DNA from: a virus
Strand: one strand, 5' to 3'
Virus record (IMG/VR): IMGVR_UViG_3300008267_000398
Location: 7,480 to 47,921 of that record
DNA: 40,442 bases
The translations under genes and the position numbers were made by a program. Shown here piece after piece: positions 17,749 through 27,600 of this stretch; position 1 is the first letter of the stretch; the number at the start of each line of letters is the position of its first letter. The notes under the pieces are model-generated. The model ran no database searches and had not been told where the DNA came from. It was given only the letters and a program-made list of their open reading frames with translations.

Positions 17749-18696
17749 ATGGAAAAAATATTAGTAGATAACCCCAACCGCTTTGTTATATTCCCAATCG
17801 AACATAATGATATATGGGAATTTTACAAAATGCATCAAGCTGCTTTCTGGACGGCAGAAGAAGTAGATTTAACGAATGATATTCGTGACTGGAACAATTT
17901 AACAGATAATGAAAAATACTTTGTTAAAAATGTTTTATCGTTTTTCGCAGCATCCGATGGTATTGTAAATGAAAATTTAGCTGAAAACTTTTATAGAGAA
18001 GTTCAATACCCTGAAGCTAAGTTCTTCTATGGATTCCAATTAGCGATGGAAAACATACATTCTTTAATGTATTCATTATTAATTGACACATACATTAATA
18101 ATCCACAAGAAAAGGATGAGTGTTTTAATGCGATAGATAGATTACCAGCTGTTCAGAAGAAAGCAAAATGGGCATTAGATTGGATTGAAAACGCATCATT
18201 CCAGGAACGATTAGTTGCGTTTGCTGCTGTTGAAGGAATATTTTTTTCTGGTTCTTTTTGTTCTATTTTCTGGTTAAAATCAAGAGGTATTATGCAGGGA
18301 TTGTGTAATGCTAACTCACTAATCTTTAAAGATGAAAACTTACATTGTGATTTTGCAATCCATTTGTTAAATAACCATTGTGAAAATAAACCATCAGAAA
18401 AAAGGATTAAAGAAATTTTATTATCTGCCCTTGAAATAGAAAAAGAATTTATTACCGAATCATTACCAGTATCTTTAATCGGTATGAACTCAAATTTAAT
18501 GAAACAATATTTGGAGTTTGTTGTTGATGGACTACTCGTTAAGTTTGGTTGTAGTAAAGAGTTCAATGTAGAACAACCATTTAAGTTTATGGAACAAATT
18601 GCGGTTGAAACAAAAGGTAATTTCTTTGAATCAAGAACAATGGAATATCAAAAAGCGAAATTAAATGAAACCATATCATTTACTGATGATTTTTAA
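17749..18696 (+). CDS. nrdB: Ribonucleotide reductase class Ia, beta subunit
   Basis: A 315-residue protein. It carries the di-iron centre and tyrosyl radical that the alpha subunit uses to reduce ribonucleotides. Ligands and radical are visible: D70 (FFAASDGIV), E101 and H104 with the radical tyrosine Y108 ([11 protein letters not shown]), a further Glu in [12 protein letters not shown], and Glu/His in [21 protein letters not shown] is the usual N-terminal motif. The C-terminal tail ends [10 protein letters not shown]; the phenylalanine/acidic tail is the part that docks into the alpha subunit. The alpha gene follows after 12 bases, so both are made together. All catalytic residues are intact, consistent with phage dNTP supply during replication. 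Confidence 0.93.
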   Translation: MEKILVDNPNRFVIFPIEHNDIWEFYKMHQAAFWTAEEVDLTNDIRDWNNLTDNEKYFVKNVLSFFAASDGIVNENLAENFYREVQYPEAKFFYGFQLAMENIHSLMYSLLIDTYINNPQEKDECFNAIDRLPAVQKKAKWALDWIENASFQERLVAFAAVEGIFFSGSFCSIFWLKSRGIMQGLCNANSLIFKDENLHCDFAIHLLNNHCENKPSEKRIKEILLSALEIEKEFITESLPVSLIGMNSNLMKQYLEFVVDGLLVKFGCSKEFNVEQPFKFMEQIAVETKGNFFESRTMEYQKAKLNETISFTDDF

Positions 18697-18708
18697 ATAA
18701 TAATATAT

Positions 18709-21123
18709 ATGTCACTAAAAATAATTAAAAGAAACGGGGATTCAGCGTCGTTTAATCCTCAAAAGATTTACAACAGAGTAAAAAGATCCGCAAAAGGATT
18801 AAATGTGAATTCTGATGAAATTTTTATCAAAGTAATCACTTCCGTCCCAACTGAAGGTGAAATAACAACTAAAGAGTTGGATAAATTGGTTTATGAAATT
18901 GCTGCGGCCTATACCGGTAGTCATCACGATTATTCGAGATTAGCATCGTCTGTTGCGATTTCATCATACCATAAAGAAACTAATGATAGTTTTTCACAAA
19001 CAATGAATACATTATATAATGATGGTATTATTAATGAAAAACTTATTGAGATTATTAAATCTTATGGCGAAGAAATAATTGATGGTATAATCGACCACGA
19101 AAAAGATTATAACTTTGATTATTTTGCTTGGAGGTCTTTACAAGAAATGTATCTATTAAAAAGACCAAATGGTAAAGTTGTTGAAAGACCACAACATATG
19201 TATATGCGAGTTGCATTATGGGTTACCAATTCATTTACTGAAGCTGTTGATTACTATAAGTCTTTATCAAATCAACTTATTTCTAAAGCAACACCAATTA
19301 TGATTAATGCCGGAACAAAAGTTCCACAATTAGCATCTTGTGTATTACATTATAATAATTCAGATTCAAGACAAGGTTTATTGGATACATTAAATGATAT
19401 TTCAACTTTTTCTTCAGACGCAGCTGGAATTGGTTTGGCAATGTCTAATATTCGAAGTAAAGAAAGTAGAATATCGACATCTGGTGGTTTTGCCGGTGGT
19501 TTATTGAAATATTTAAAAATCGTAAATGAATCATTGAGATTCTTTAACCAACAGGGTAGAAGACCTGGTAGTGCTGCAATTTATTTAGAACCGTGGCATA
19601 AGGATATTCTTGATTTATTGGATATTAAGAAAAATACTGGTGCTGAAGAATTGAGAGCTCGTGATTTATTCACCGCATTATGGATTCCGGATAACTTTAT
19701 GAAAGCTGTTAGGGAAAATGGTGATTGGTATTTGTTTTGCCCTAACGATATTAGTAAAGCAGGACTTAAACCATTACAAGAAACTTATGGTGATGAGTAT
19801 GAAGCAATCTATGATAAAGCAATTTCTTTGGGTTTAGGTAAGAAAGTTAAAGCACAAGAAATTTGGTCTAAAATAATTGAATCACAAGTTGAAACTGGTG
19901 TTCCTTATTTATGTGCCAAGGATAGTGCGAATAGAAAAACTAACCATCAAAATATTGGAACAATCAGACAATCTAATTTATGTGCTGAAATTTTCCAATT
20001 CACAAATGAAACCGACACAGCGATTTGTACCCTTTCTTCAATTGTATTAAAGAACTTTATTCAATCAGGTAAGTTTAACCACGAATTATTATTTAATGAG
20101 GTTCGTAAAGTTGTTAGGGCTTTAAACCGAGTTATTGATATTAACAACTATTCAACTAAAAAAGGTTTAAAAGGTGGTATGGAACAAAGAGCAATTGCAA
20201 TTGGAACTCAAGGTTTAGCTGATGTCTTCTATCTTATGGATTATATCTTCACTTCAAATGAAGCTAAAAAATTAAATAAAGATATTTTTGAAACTATCTA
20301 TTACGCTGCAATTTACGAGAGTAACATATTATGTATGGATGGTAAATATGAACGATACACACATTTTGAAGGATCACCGATGTCTAATGGAATCTTCCAA
20401 TTCGATATGTGGGGGTTAGATAGTACACAACTTTCAGGAATGTGGGATTGGGATAAATTGAAAAAAAGTGTCAGCGATTATGGTGTTTGTAATTCATTAT
20501 TTACAGCTCAAATGCCGGTAGCATCTTCAGCAAAAATTACCGGCTCATATGAAATGACAGAACCAGCACATTCTGCAATCTTTAATAGAAGAGTTGTTGG
20601 TGGTGAAATTATGATTGTAAATAAGTATCTAATTAATGATTTTGAAAAATTAGGTATTTGGTCTGAAGAATTGAAAAATGAAATTATTGTTAATGAAGGG
20701 TCAATTCAAAATATCAACTTTAATAATTATCTGGATCCTGAAGATAAAAATTATACCAAAAAAGTTAAACGAATTGAACATTTGATTCAAAAATATAAAA
20801 CAATTTGGGAGATTTCACAAAGAGAGTTAATTGATATGGCAGCAGATAGAGCACCATTTATCGACCAATCACAATCGATGAATATCTATATGGGTAACCC
20901 AACTTTATCTAAAATCACATCATCACATTTCCATTCTTGGGAAAAAGGTTTAAAGACTTTATGTTATTATGTTAGAACAAAAGCAATCTCAACCGGAGCA
21001 AAACATTTAGCGGTGGATATTTCTAAAATTGAAAAACCAACCAAAGTTGAAAAACCAACGGTTGATGTTATACCAAAAAAACCAGAAGATAGTCAATTTG
21101 AATGTTTTGGATGTTCATCTTAA
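18709..21123 (+). CDS. nrdA: Ribonucleotide reductase class Ia, alpha subunit
   Basis: An 804-residue catalytic subunit that reduces ribonucleoside diphosphates to deoxy forms. Residues 1-~95 form an ATP-cone regulatory domain (LKIIKRNGDSASFNPQKIY...), so allosteric control by ATP/dATP is expected. The catalytic core shows PQLASCVLHY and NLCAEIFQF with AICTLSSIVL (the cysteines for radical chemistry and disulfide formation). GVCNSLFTAQMPVASSAKI follows, with the conserved MPVASSA and TEP. The C-terminus ends ECFGCSS, the C-x-x-C redox pair that is re-reduced by thioredoxin or glutaredoxin. It is longer than T4 NrdA (754). It follows nrdB by 12 bases and is terminated by a strong hairpin. Confidence 0.93.
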   Translation: MSLKIIKRNGDSASFNPQKIYNRVKRSAKGLNVNSDEIFIKVITSVPTEGEITTKELDKLVYEIAAAYTGSHHDYSRLASSVAISSYHKETNDSFSQTMNTLYNDGIINEKLIEIIKSYGEEIIDGIIDHEKDYNFDYFAWRSLQEMYLLKRPNGKVVERPQHMYMRVALWVTNSFTEAVDYYKSLSNQLISKATPIMINAGTKVPQLASCVLHYNNSDSRQGLLDTLNDISTFSSDAAGIGLAMSNIRSKESRISTSGGFAGGLLKYLKIVNESLRFFNQQGRRPGSAAIYLEPWHKDILDLLDIKKNTGAEELRARDLFTALWIPDNFMKAVRENGDWYLFCPNDISKAGLKPLQETYGDEYEAIYDKAISLGLGKKVKAQEIWSKIIESQVETGVPYLCAKDSANRKTNHQNIGTIRQSNLCAEIFQFTNETDTAICTLSSIVLKNFIQSGKFNHELLFNEVRKVVRALNRVIDINNYSTKKGLKGGMEQRAIAIGTQGLADVFYLMDYIFTSNEAKKLNKDIFETIYYAAIYESNILCMDGKYERYTHFEGSPMSNGIFQFDMWGLDSTQLSGMWDWDKLKKSVSDYGVCNSLFTAQMPVASSAKITGSYEMTEPAHSAIFNRRVVGGEIMIVNKYLINDFEKLGIWSEELKNEIIVNEGSIQNINFNNYLDPEDKNYTKKVKRIEHLIQKYKTIWEISQRELIDMAADRAPFIDQSQSMNIYMGNPTLSKITSSHFHSWEKGLKTLCYYVRTKAISTGAKHLAVDISKIEKPTKVEKPTVDVIPKKPEDSQFECFGCSS

Positions 21124-21160
21124 AAAAAAAAATCACCAAGAATTTGGTGATTTTTTTTTT
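21123..21160 (+). terminator. Rho-independent terminator after nrdA
   Basis: The stem TCACCAA / TTGGTGA (21133-21139 with 21144-21150) has a GAAT loop and is extended by a run of A on the left pairing with ten T on the right. It ends the replication/nucleotide operon. The A-run makes it potentially bidirectional. Confidence 0.88.
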
Positions 21161-21162
21161 AA

Positions 21163-21178
21163 GATATATTTATAATAA
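21163..21178 (+). promoter_or_regulatory. Promoter-like motif GATATATTTATAATAA
   Basis: Identical over 16 bases to 11235-11250. It begins 2 bases after a terminator and its core TATTTATA (21167-21174) ends 13 bases before the next ATG, exactly where a fresh promoter would be needed. Confidence 0.5.
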
Positions 21179-21187
21179 AATTAAATT

Positions 21188-21691
21188 ATGTCAAAAATTA
21201 TTAGATTAACAGAATCGGATTTAACTAAAATTGTTAAAAAAGTTATTACTGAACAAGAAGAAACTAAAGCTGCTGATAAAATAGAAAAAGTTATTGAAAC
21301 ACCAAAGGTGTTGGATAGATTAGAAGATATCGTTTCAAATATGTCTGAAAGAGAAAAAATGAAACTTAAAAACACTTTAGATGATTTAGGTATCGATGAA
21401 TATTCTTCAGCTAAAGAAGTTCACAACAAAATAAAAGATATTAGTGATGAAGAAATTGGTGGAGAAATTGAAGAAGATGAAAACCAGACACCAAAAGAAA
21501 AGGTTGCGGATATACTAAATTCAATAGGAGCTGGAAATATATCAGCTTGGGGTGGAGTTCCAGCGGCAATACTTATTGGTGGTGCTTTAGTTGGTACCGT
21601 TGCTTCACCTATGGTTGCTGGTTTTGCTATAAGTTGGGGTGTTACTGGTTTATTAATGGGTTTATCAAAACTTTTAAGTGATAAACATTAA
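21188..21691 (+). CDS. Leader-bearing protein with hydrophobic C-terminus (possible internal virion protein)
   Basis: A 167-residue protein. Residues 1-23 are the shared leader (KIIRLTESDL...KKVITEQ) ending in I-T-E-Q; see the gene at 24125. Residues ~24-115 are highly charged and helical (DKIEKVIETPKVLDRLEDIV, EEIGGEIEEDENQTP). Residues ~118-160 hold two Gly/Ala-rich hydrophobic segments (VPAAILIGGALVGTVASPMV and GFAISWGVTGLLMG) that could cross or insert into a membrane. I recognise no family. It is a stand-alone unit with its own promoter-like site and terminator, placed between nrdA and the gp25 gene. A membrane-active protein delivered from the virion is one reading; a simple phage membrane protein is another. 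Confidence 0.65.
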   Translation: MSKIIRLTESDLTKIVKKVITEQEETKAADKIEKVIETPKVLDRLEDIVSNMSEREKMKLKNTLDDLGIDEYSSAKEVHNKIKDISDEEIGGEIEEDENQTPKEKVADILNSIGAGNISAWGGVPAAILIGGALVGTVASPMVAGFAISWGVTGLLMGLSKLLSDKH

Positions 21692-21718
21692 TATTTATTA
21701 TATAAATAATTTAAAACT

Positions 21719-21747
21719 AACCCCAATTCCAAGTTGGGGTTTTTTAT
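21719..21747 (+). terminator. Rho-independent terminator
   Basis: Stem AACCCCAA (21719-21726) / TTGGGGTT (21734-21741) followed by TTTTTATTTA. It isolates the small leader-bearing gene from the gp25 gene. Confidence 0.85.
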
Positions 21748-21770
21748 TTATATAAAATAACCAACCCTTA

Positions 21771-21778
21771 TATTTATT
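21771..21778 (+). promoter_or_regulatory. TATTTATT promoter-like motif before gp25
   Basis: Recurring motif between the terminator and the gp25 start. It ends only 4 bases before the ATG at 21783, so the transcript would be nearly leaderless. Low confidence. Confidence 0.25.
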
Positions 21779-21782
21779 TGAT

Positions 21783-22241
21783 ATGGCAAATGGTGTTACA
21801 TATGGAATAAATTTTCCTTTTAGAGAATCGTTTAATGGTAGGTATTTAGATTTATCAGATACCAGTGATGAAGAAATTAGAAGTGATTTAGTTCATCTAT
21901 TATTAACAAGAAAAGGAACCAGATATTATTTACCAGATTTCGGAACAAGATTGTATGAATATATTTTTGAACCTCTTGATGGACCAACATTTTCTGATAT
22001 TGAAGCTGAAATTAGAGATTCTGTTGAAAAATACATTCCAGGATTACAAATTATAAACATAGAAGTTAAGGATGCTTCGGAAGGTGAAGAAAACAAAGGA
22101 ACTTTTGTAAATTCACAAGGCGAAAGAGAATACACCGTCCAAGGGATTGGTGAAAAAGAACATACCGCAAAAATAAAAATAAATTATAGAATAACAAGTC
22201 AAGCTTTTGAATCGACTGATTTTGTTATAATCAATATTTAA
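21783..22241 (+). CDS. gp25: Baseplate wedge protein gp25-like
   Basis: A 152-residue protein of the gp25/GPW family, a wedge component that nucleates sheath assembly on the baseplate. The hallmark is visible at residues ~37-66: LLLTRKGTRYYLPDFGTRLYEYIFEP, split by family as L-x-T-x-x-G-x-R, then P-x-F-G-T-x-L, then F-E-P. It continues with IEAEIRDSVEKYIPGLQI, the helix and following strand of the fold. Residues ~100-125 contain a Glu/Gly-rich insertion (DASEGEENKGTF). It precedes gp6 by 4 bases, the same order as in many contractile injection systems (gp25 then gp6/baseplate J). Confidence 0.9.
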   Translation: MANGVTYGINFPFRESFNGRYLDLSDTSDEEIRSDLVHLLLTRKGTRYYLPDFGTRLYEYIFEPLDGPTFSDIEAEIRDSVEKYIPGLQIINIEVKDASEGEENKGTFVNSQGEREYTVQGIGEKEHTAKIKINYRITSQAFESTDFVIINI

Positions 22242-22245
22242 TAGT

Positions 22246-24084
22246 ATGGCAGAGAAAAAAATATCATACACCGCTAGAGATTTTCAAACGATAAGAACTG
22301 AACTTATCAATTTTACAAGAACATATTACCCAGATCTTATTCAAAATTTTAATGATGCTGGTGTTTTCTCTGTATTAATGGATTTAAATGCAGCCGTAAC
22401 CGATAACTTACATTTTCAGATAGATAGAAGTATTCAAGAAACGGTATTACAATACGCACAACAAAAATCATCTGTTTATAATATCGCAAGAACATATGGA
22501 TTAAAAGTTCCAGGTCAAAGACCATCCGTAGCGTTAGTTGATTTTTCAATTACAGTTCCAGCTTTTGGTGATAAAGAAGATTTAAGGTATTGTGGTATAT
22601 TAAGAAGAGGGTCTCAAGTGTCTGGTGCTGGACAACCATTTGAAACCGTATATGATATTGATTTCGCATCACCAATTAATGCGGAAGGTTCACCAAATAG
22701 ATTAAAAGTCCCAAATTTTGATTCAAATGGTAAATTGTTAAATTATACAATCACTAAAAGAGAAGTTGTTGTAAATGGTATCACCAAAGTATTCAAAAGG
22801 GTTATTACACCAAATGATGTAAAACCATATTTTGAAATGTTTTTACCAGAAAAAAATGTGTTGGGTATTACAAGTGTGATTCTAAAAGATGGGACACAAT
22901 ACACTAACATTCCAGAACCACAAGAATTTTTAGGTCTTGATAATAGATGGTATGAAGTAAAAGCTCTTGCCGAAGACCGAGTGTTTATCGAAGACCCAAC
23001 AAAAGTATCGGATCAACCAGGAATTAAAGTTGGTAGATATATTACAACAAATACAAAATTCATATCAGAATATACACCGGAAGGTTATTTAAAAATGACA
23101 TTTGGTGGTGGAAATATTTCAGCCGAAGAACAATTAAGAGAATTTGCAAGAACCGGAAATTCGTTTGATTTGAATAAATATTCAAATAATTTAGCGTTAG
23201 GTTCAGCACTAAAATCAAATTCCACATTATTCATTCAGTATAGAATTGGTGGTGGACAAGGGTCAAATCTCGGTTCAAATGTTATAACACAAATTGGGAC
23301 AGTCTCATTCTTTGTTAATGGTCCATCTGAAAGTGCGAATAGAAGTGTGATTAACACATTAAGATGTAATAATGTAACAGCTGCTATTGGTGGTGCAAAT
23401 GCACCAACGACAGAAGATGTTAGACAAATGGTTTCATTTAACTTTGCAGCACAAAATAGAGCAACAACAATTAACGACTATGAGTCTTTAATTCGAACAA
23501 TGCCATCACAATTTGGTGCACCAGCGAAGGTTTCAATTACTGAAGAAAATAATAAGATTAAAATAAAAATGTTATCTTATGATGCTAGTGGTAATTTAAC
23601 AGATACAATATCAAATACATTAAAAAACAATGTTGCAAATTACCTATCAAATTATAGAATGATTAACGACTATATTTCAATTGAAAGTGCAAATCCAATT
23701 GATTTATCTGTTGATGTTGATGTTGTTTTAGATGCAACACAAAATCAAGGAGCACTTGTTTCTAAACTTATTAATTTGGTTACAACATTCTTTAGTCCGA
23801 CAACACGACAATTAGGACAAAATGTTAATGTTTCAGAATTGAGAAGAATTATTCAAAATGAAAATGGTATTGTTAGTATTTCAGATATTAGATTCTACAA
23901 TAAAGTTGGAGGACAATATTCATCAAATCAAACATCTCAAAGGTATTCCGATTTAGCAACAAAACAAATTGAATTAATCAATGATACAATATTTGCTGAA
24001 CCAACACAGATTTACCAAGTTAGGTTTCCAAATAAAGATATTAATGTTAGGGTAATTAATTTAAAAACCGTGAATTTTTCATAA
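22246..24084 (+). CDS. gp6: Baseplate wedge protein gp6-like (baseplate J family)
   Basis: A 612-residue protein. gp6 forms the inner ring holding the wedges around the hub. The N-terminus (YTARDFQTIRTELINFTRTY, DAGVFSVLMDLNAAVTDNLH, VYNIARTYGLKVPGQRPSV) matches the start of gp6/baseplate J proteins, with the D-x-x-x-I-R...Y-P and N-A-A-V-x-D-N patterns. The middle has AAIGGANAPTTEDVRQMV and NRATTINDYESLIRTMP, the typical J-domain segment. The C-terminus (LSVDVDVVLDATQNQGALV, NVSELRRIIQNENGIVSI) matches the last J subdomain. Length is close to T4 gp6 (660). It follows gp25 by 4 bases, probably as a two-gene operon. Confidence 0.9.
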   Translation: MAEKKISYTARDFQTIRTELINFTRTYYPDLIQNFNDAGVFSVLMDLNAAVTDNLHFQIDRSIQETVLQYAQQKSSVYNIARTYGLKVPGQRPSVALVDFSITVPAFGDKEDLRYCGILRRGSQVSGAGQPFETVYDIDFASPINAEGSPNRLKVPNFDSNGKLLNYTITKREVVVNGITKVFKRVITPNDVKPYFEMFLPEKNVLGITSVILKDGTQYTNIPEPQEFLGLDNRWYEVKALAEDRVFIEDPTKVSDQPGIKVGRYITTNTKFISEYTPEGYLKMTFGGGNISAEEQLREFARTGNSFDLNKYSNNLALGSALKSNSTLFIQYRIGGGQGSNLGSNVITQIGTVSFFVNGPSESANRSVINTLRCNNVTAAIGGANAPTTEDVRQMVSFNFAAQNRATTINDYESLIRTMPSQFGAPAKVSITEENNKIKIKMLSYDASGNLTDTISNTLKNNVANYLSNYRMINDYISIESANPIDLSVDVDVVLDATQNQGALVSKLINLVTTFFSPTTRQLGQNVNVSELRRIIQNENGIVSISDIRFYNKVGGQYSSNQTSQRYSDLATKQIELINDTIFAEPTQIYQVRFPNKDINVRVINLKTVNFS

Positions 24085-24092
24085 ATAAAATA

Positions 24093-24100
24093 TATTTATA
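24093..24100 (+). promoter_or_regulatory. TATTTATA promoter-like motif
   Basis: Part of AATATATTTATATTG in the 40-base gap after gp6; it ends 24 bases before the ATG at 24125. It shares the core with the sites at 11239 and 21167, both also ahead of leader-bearing operons. Confidence 0.4.
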
Positions 24101-24124
24101 TTGTAAATAACAAATCAAAAAAAA

Positions 24125-24541
24125 ATGATGAAAAAAATAATAAGATTAACAGAATCAGATTTAGTAAGAATTGTAAAGAAAATTATTAATGAACAGAAAA
24201 CACCAATTGATTTAGGTTTTGAAAAATGGGGAAAAGGGTTTTTATTAAGAATCCCAAAAGAATCAACACCAAATAAAAATGTAATTAGAATACAAGCTGA
24301 CCCAATTGGTGATAATTATAATATTATGATATTAGTACAAGGTAATAAAAGAATCAGATCAGAAATAAAAGGAATTAATGTGTTTAAAGAGATTGAAGAA
24401 ATGATAGGTTCAAAATTTAGAAGACATGATGATATATTTGATAGTGTTAGTGGTGAAGAATCAATAGAAGTGTTAAAAAATATTGTAACAAAATTAAAAA
24501 CATTAAAAATCGACGAAAAGAACAATTGGTTTGTAGTATAA
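24125..24541 (+). CDS. Leader-bearing small protein (possible internal virion protein)
   Basis: A 138-residue basic protein. Residues 1-24 (KKIIRLTESDLVRIVKKII-NEQ) are nearly the same as the leader at 21188, with a 14-base identical DNA stretch (AGATTAACAGAATC), but the remainder is unrelated. Residues ~30-138 look like a small alpha/beta domain with strands VIRIQADPIG and YNIMILVQG and a helical C-terminus (ESIEVLKNIVTKLKTLK). No catalytic motif or membrane segment is seen. It starts at an A-rich leader and is a single-gene unit between gp6 and the next large structural gene, with its own promoter-like site and terminator. Two ATG codons are adjacent (24125 and 24128); either could be the start. 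Confidence 0.65.
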   Translation: MMKKIIRLTESDLVRIVKKIINEQKTPIDLGFEKWGKGFLLRIPKESTPNKNVIRIQADPIGDNYNIMILVQGNKRIRSEIKGINVFKEIEEMIGSKFRRHDDIFDSVSGEESIEVLKNIVTKLKTLKIDEKNNWFVV

Positions 24542-24564
24542 TTTCAATATAGTTTAAAATTAAT

Positions 24565-24591
24565 CCCCACCCTCAACAAGTGGGGTTTTTT
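24565..24591 (+). terminator. Rho-independent terminator
   Basis: Stem CCCCAC (24565-24570) / GTGGGG (24580-24585) with a 9-base loop, followed by TTTTTTATTT. It ends the small leader-bearing gene. Confidence 0.82.
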
Positions 24592-24644
24592 ATTTCTTTT
24601 ACTTTTTTTAAAACAAGATTATTTTTTGAAAATAGGAAATAAAC

Positions 24645-24652
24645 TATTTATC
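24645..24652 (+). promoter_or_regulatory. TATTTATC promoter-like motif
   Basis: Lies after the terminator and ends 16 bases before the ATG of the 1,817-residue gene, which heads the long peripheral baseplate operon. Confidence 0.3.
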
Positions 24653-24668
24653 AAAAAAGTAGAATTTA

Positions 24669-27600
24669 ATGCCCAAATCATATAGAATAAGAACCGAAAT
24701 CGGTCAAGACAAATATGTAAATGTCAAGTTAGAACAAGATTTCGAACAATTAGAAATACTTTCATTAAAAATAAATGAATCCGATATCTATACCAGAGTT
24801 TGTTCTGACTATGGTGTTGTTGTTGGTAGGGTATTAGTAAATGGTGGTTTTGGTATTCCAAACGCTAAAGTATCTGTTTTCGTTCCATTAACACAAGAAG
24901 ACGAAACAAATCCAATTATATCAGAATTATATCCATATAAAACATTATCCGATTTAAACGAAGAAGGTTATAGATATAATTTATTACCAAAAGACCCATC
25001 TTATTCTGTTCACGCAGTAACTGGAACATTCCCAACAAGACAAGAAGTGTTATTGGATCAATCATACATTGAAGTATATGATAAGTATTATAAGTATTCT
25101 GTTAAGACAAATGATAGTGGTGATTTTATGATATTTGGTGTTCCAACTGGAACACAAACCTTGGTAATGGATGTTGATTTATCTGACATCGGTTGTTTTT
25201 CATTAGCACCACAAGATTTGATAGATGCTGGTGTTGCAAATCCATCACAAGTTAATGGGAATAGATTTAAATCATCAACAAATTTAAGTGAATTACCACA
25301 AATTAAAACTTTAAATAAAGTTATTGAAATTTCACCATTTTGGGGTGATGTGGATATTTGTCAATTTGGTATTACAAGAGTCGATTTTGATTTAACAGCT
25401 GAAGCAAATATTAAAATTGAACCAACAGCTGTTTTTATGGGATCCATAATGTCAACATCTGACGATGATGCTTTAAAAACAAATTGTAAACCAAAAAATA
25501 ATACCGGTAATTTATGTGAATTGGTTGCCGGACCCGGACAGATTTTAGCGATTAGACAAACAATTTTTCCGGATCAAAATAATTTACCAATCCTTGAAGA
25601 ATATCAGTTTGAGCAAAATGGAAAAGTAATTGATGGTGATGGTTCCTTTCTTGTGAATGTCCCGATGAATATTGATTATGTAATTACAAACGAATTTGGA
25701 CAACAAGTAATATCAAATGACCCCAAAAAAGGTATTCCAACAAAGGGTAGATATAGATTTAAATTTAAGTGGGAAAACGAACAAGGATTACAAAATGAAT
25801 TTTTAAGGGCAAATTTCCTTGTTCCAAATATTAAAGAACACGGATGGGTTTCATCAAATACAGATCCTTTTAATCCAAATAGTGCAACATTATTCCCAAT
25901 AACACTACCAGTTGGCATTATATCTGGTTCAACGTCAGTTCCAGGAACTGGTGGTATAATATTTGATGGTAGTGTTAATTCATCAAATTTAACAGTTTTA
26001 ATAAATAACCAACCATATTATGGTGATATAACATCAATTCCAGTATCAGCCGGTAATACAATACAAGTTGTGTCAAACCCAACGGATAATACGCAACCAC
26101 AAACAATAAATTTTAAATTTCTACCACAAGGTTATTTTGATGTTTTAAAATCATACGCTTTTAGTTTGGATTGGGACGATTATAATGACAAACAAATAGC
26201 TATTAATTGTGAGGACACATTTTACGAATTTAATTACAATAAGGTCTACACAACAGCAATGTTTTTGGATAGATACAAAAATGGTCTTGGTAGAGCAAGA
26301 CATTTAGGTATTAAAGAAATTGATAATAGAAGTTGTAAAACAACCGTAAATACATTTCCGGTAAATGATGCAATACGAAACTTTGATTTTATATTTTTCG
26401 TATTTAACATTCTAATAAACATATTATCATTTCCAATTCTTGTATTACTTTTTGTTGCACACTTAATTTCATTTATCTGGCCAATATTAAAATATGTTTT
26501 AATTATATTTGGAATTTATTTAACATACGATGCTGGTGTTGCTGCGGTTCAAGCCTTACAAACTTCAGCACAATCAATAAATGCCGCCGCCGGTATATTC
26601 AGCGCAAATATTGGTGGACCAATAATAAATACTGGTTGGTTTTTAGAATGGATTCGATTAATAGCGTATGCAGTATATTTAAGCGCTGTTGCCATATTTA
26701 AAGTTGCTTTAGCATTAACCTTTACATCTTTCGCTGTTGCGGTCGCCTTAAAGGTTAAAGGTTTCCCAAGAATTGGGTTACCAATGATTTCATATCCAGA
26801 ATGTAATAATTGTGATTGTGAATGTGGAAACGCTGAAATGGACGATAATTTCGACTCAAACACAATCCAATCACAAATTGATTCAAATCAACAAGGTTCA
26901 AATAATACTTTAGCCAATTCAAATTCTTTTTTAGCACCAATAAATATTTCACAAACATATAATTTAGTGAATCACCCAAACCTTGAAAATAGACCACTAT
27001 TTGAACAGGATGATGATAATAGAGGTTACTTTTATGAATCATCGACCGCATGGGATTATAATTTAGAATCACTAATCAATCGTTTAGTTGAAAAACAAAT
27101 AACAAATGATGTTGTCGCTAATGCTTCTGTTGATTTTAGAAGAATGTTTTCTGGTTGGGAAGATACCGACTTAAATAATTTTAATAAATTTAAAGCACCA
27201 CAACCATTTCTTTTTTGGGGTGATAAAGTTTCTGGTAGTAATGATGACCCAAGGATTTTCGGTCGACCAAAGGCTGAGAGTTATCCACAAAAACTAAATG
27301 AATTTAATACAAGAGATAATTTTTTTAGTGGTGTTAATGAAATCACAACAACAATAAATCCATTATTATCGAACCCATCATTTAAAGATAATGTGATTGT
27401 TCTATTATCTAAACAAGGAACAACAAGTCAAATGGGTGTTGGAAATATAATTACATTCCAAGACCCAAATAAATCTAATGGTAATATTAATTTAACTGGT
27501 GCAACAACAAATCAATTTGGTTTAAATTCTATTACTGGAACTTCAATATCAAGTCAAACAACTTTACCGATACAAATCCAACATTCAACCGGTATTTCAA

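Noticed and set aside
21701-21708. TATAAATA on the + strand, identical to the T4 late promoter
   Set aside because: It sits between a stop codon and a terminator, so it would drive no gene; likely chance in AT-rich DNA.
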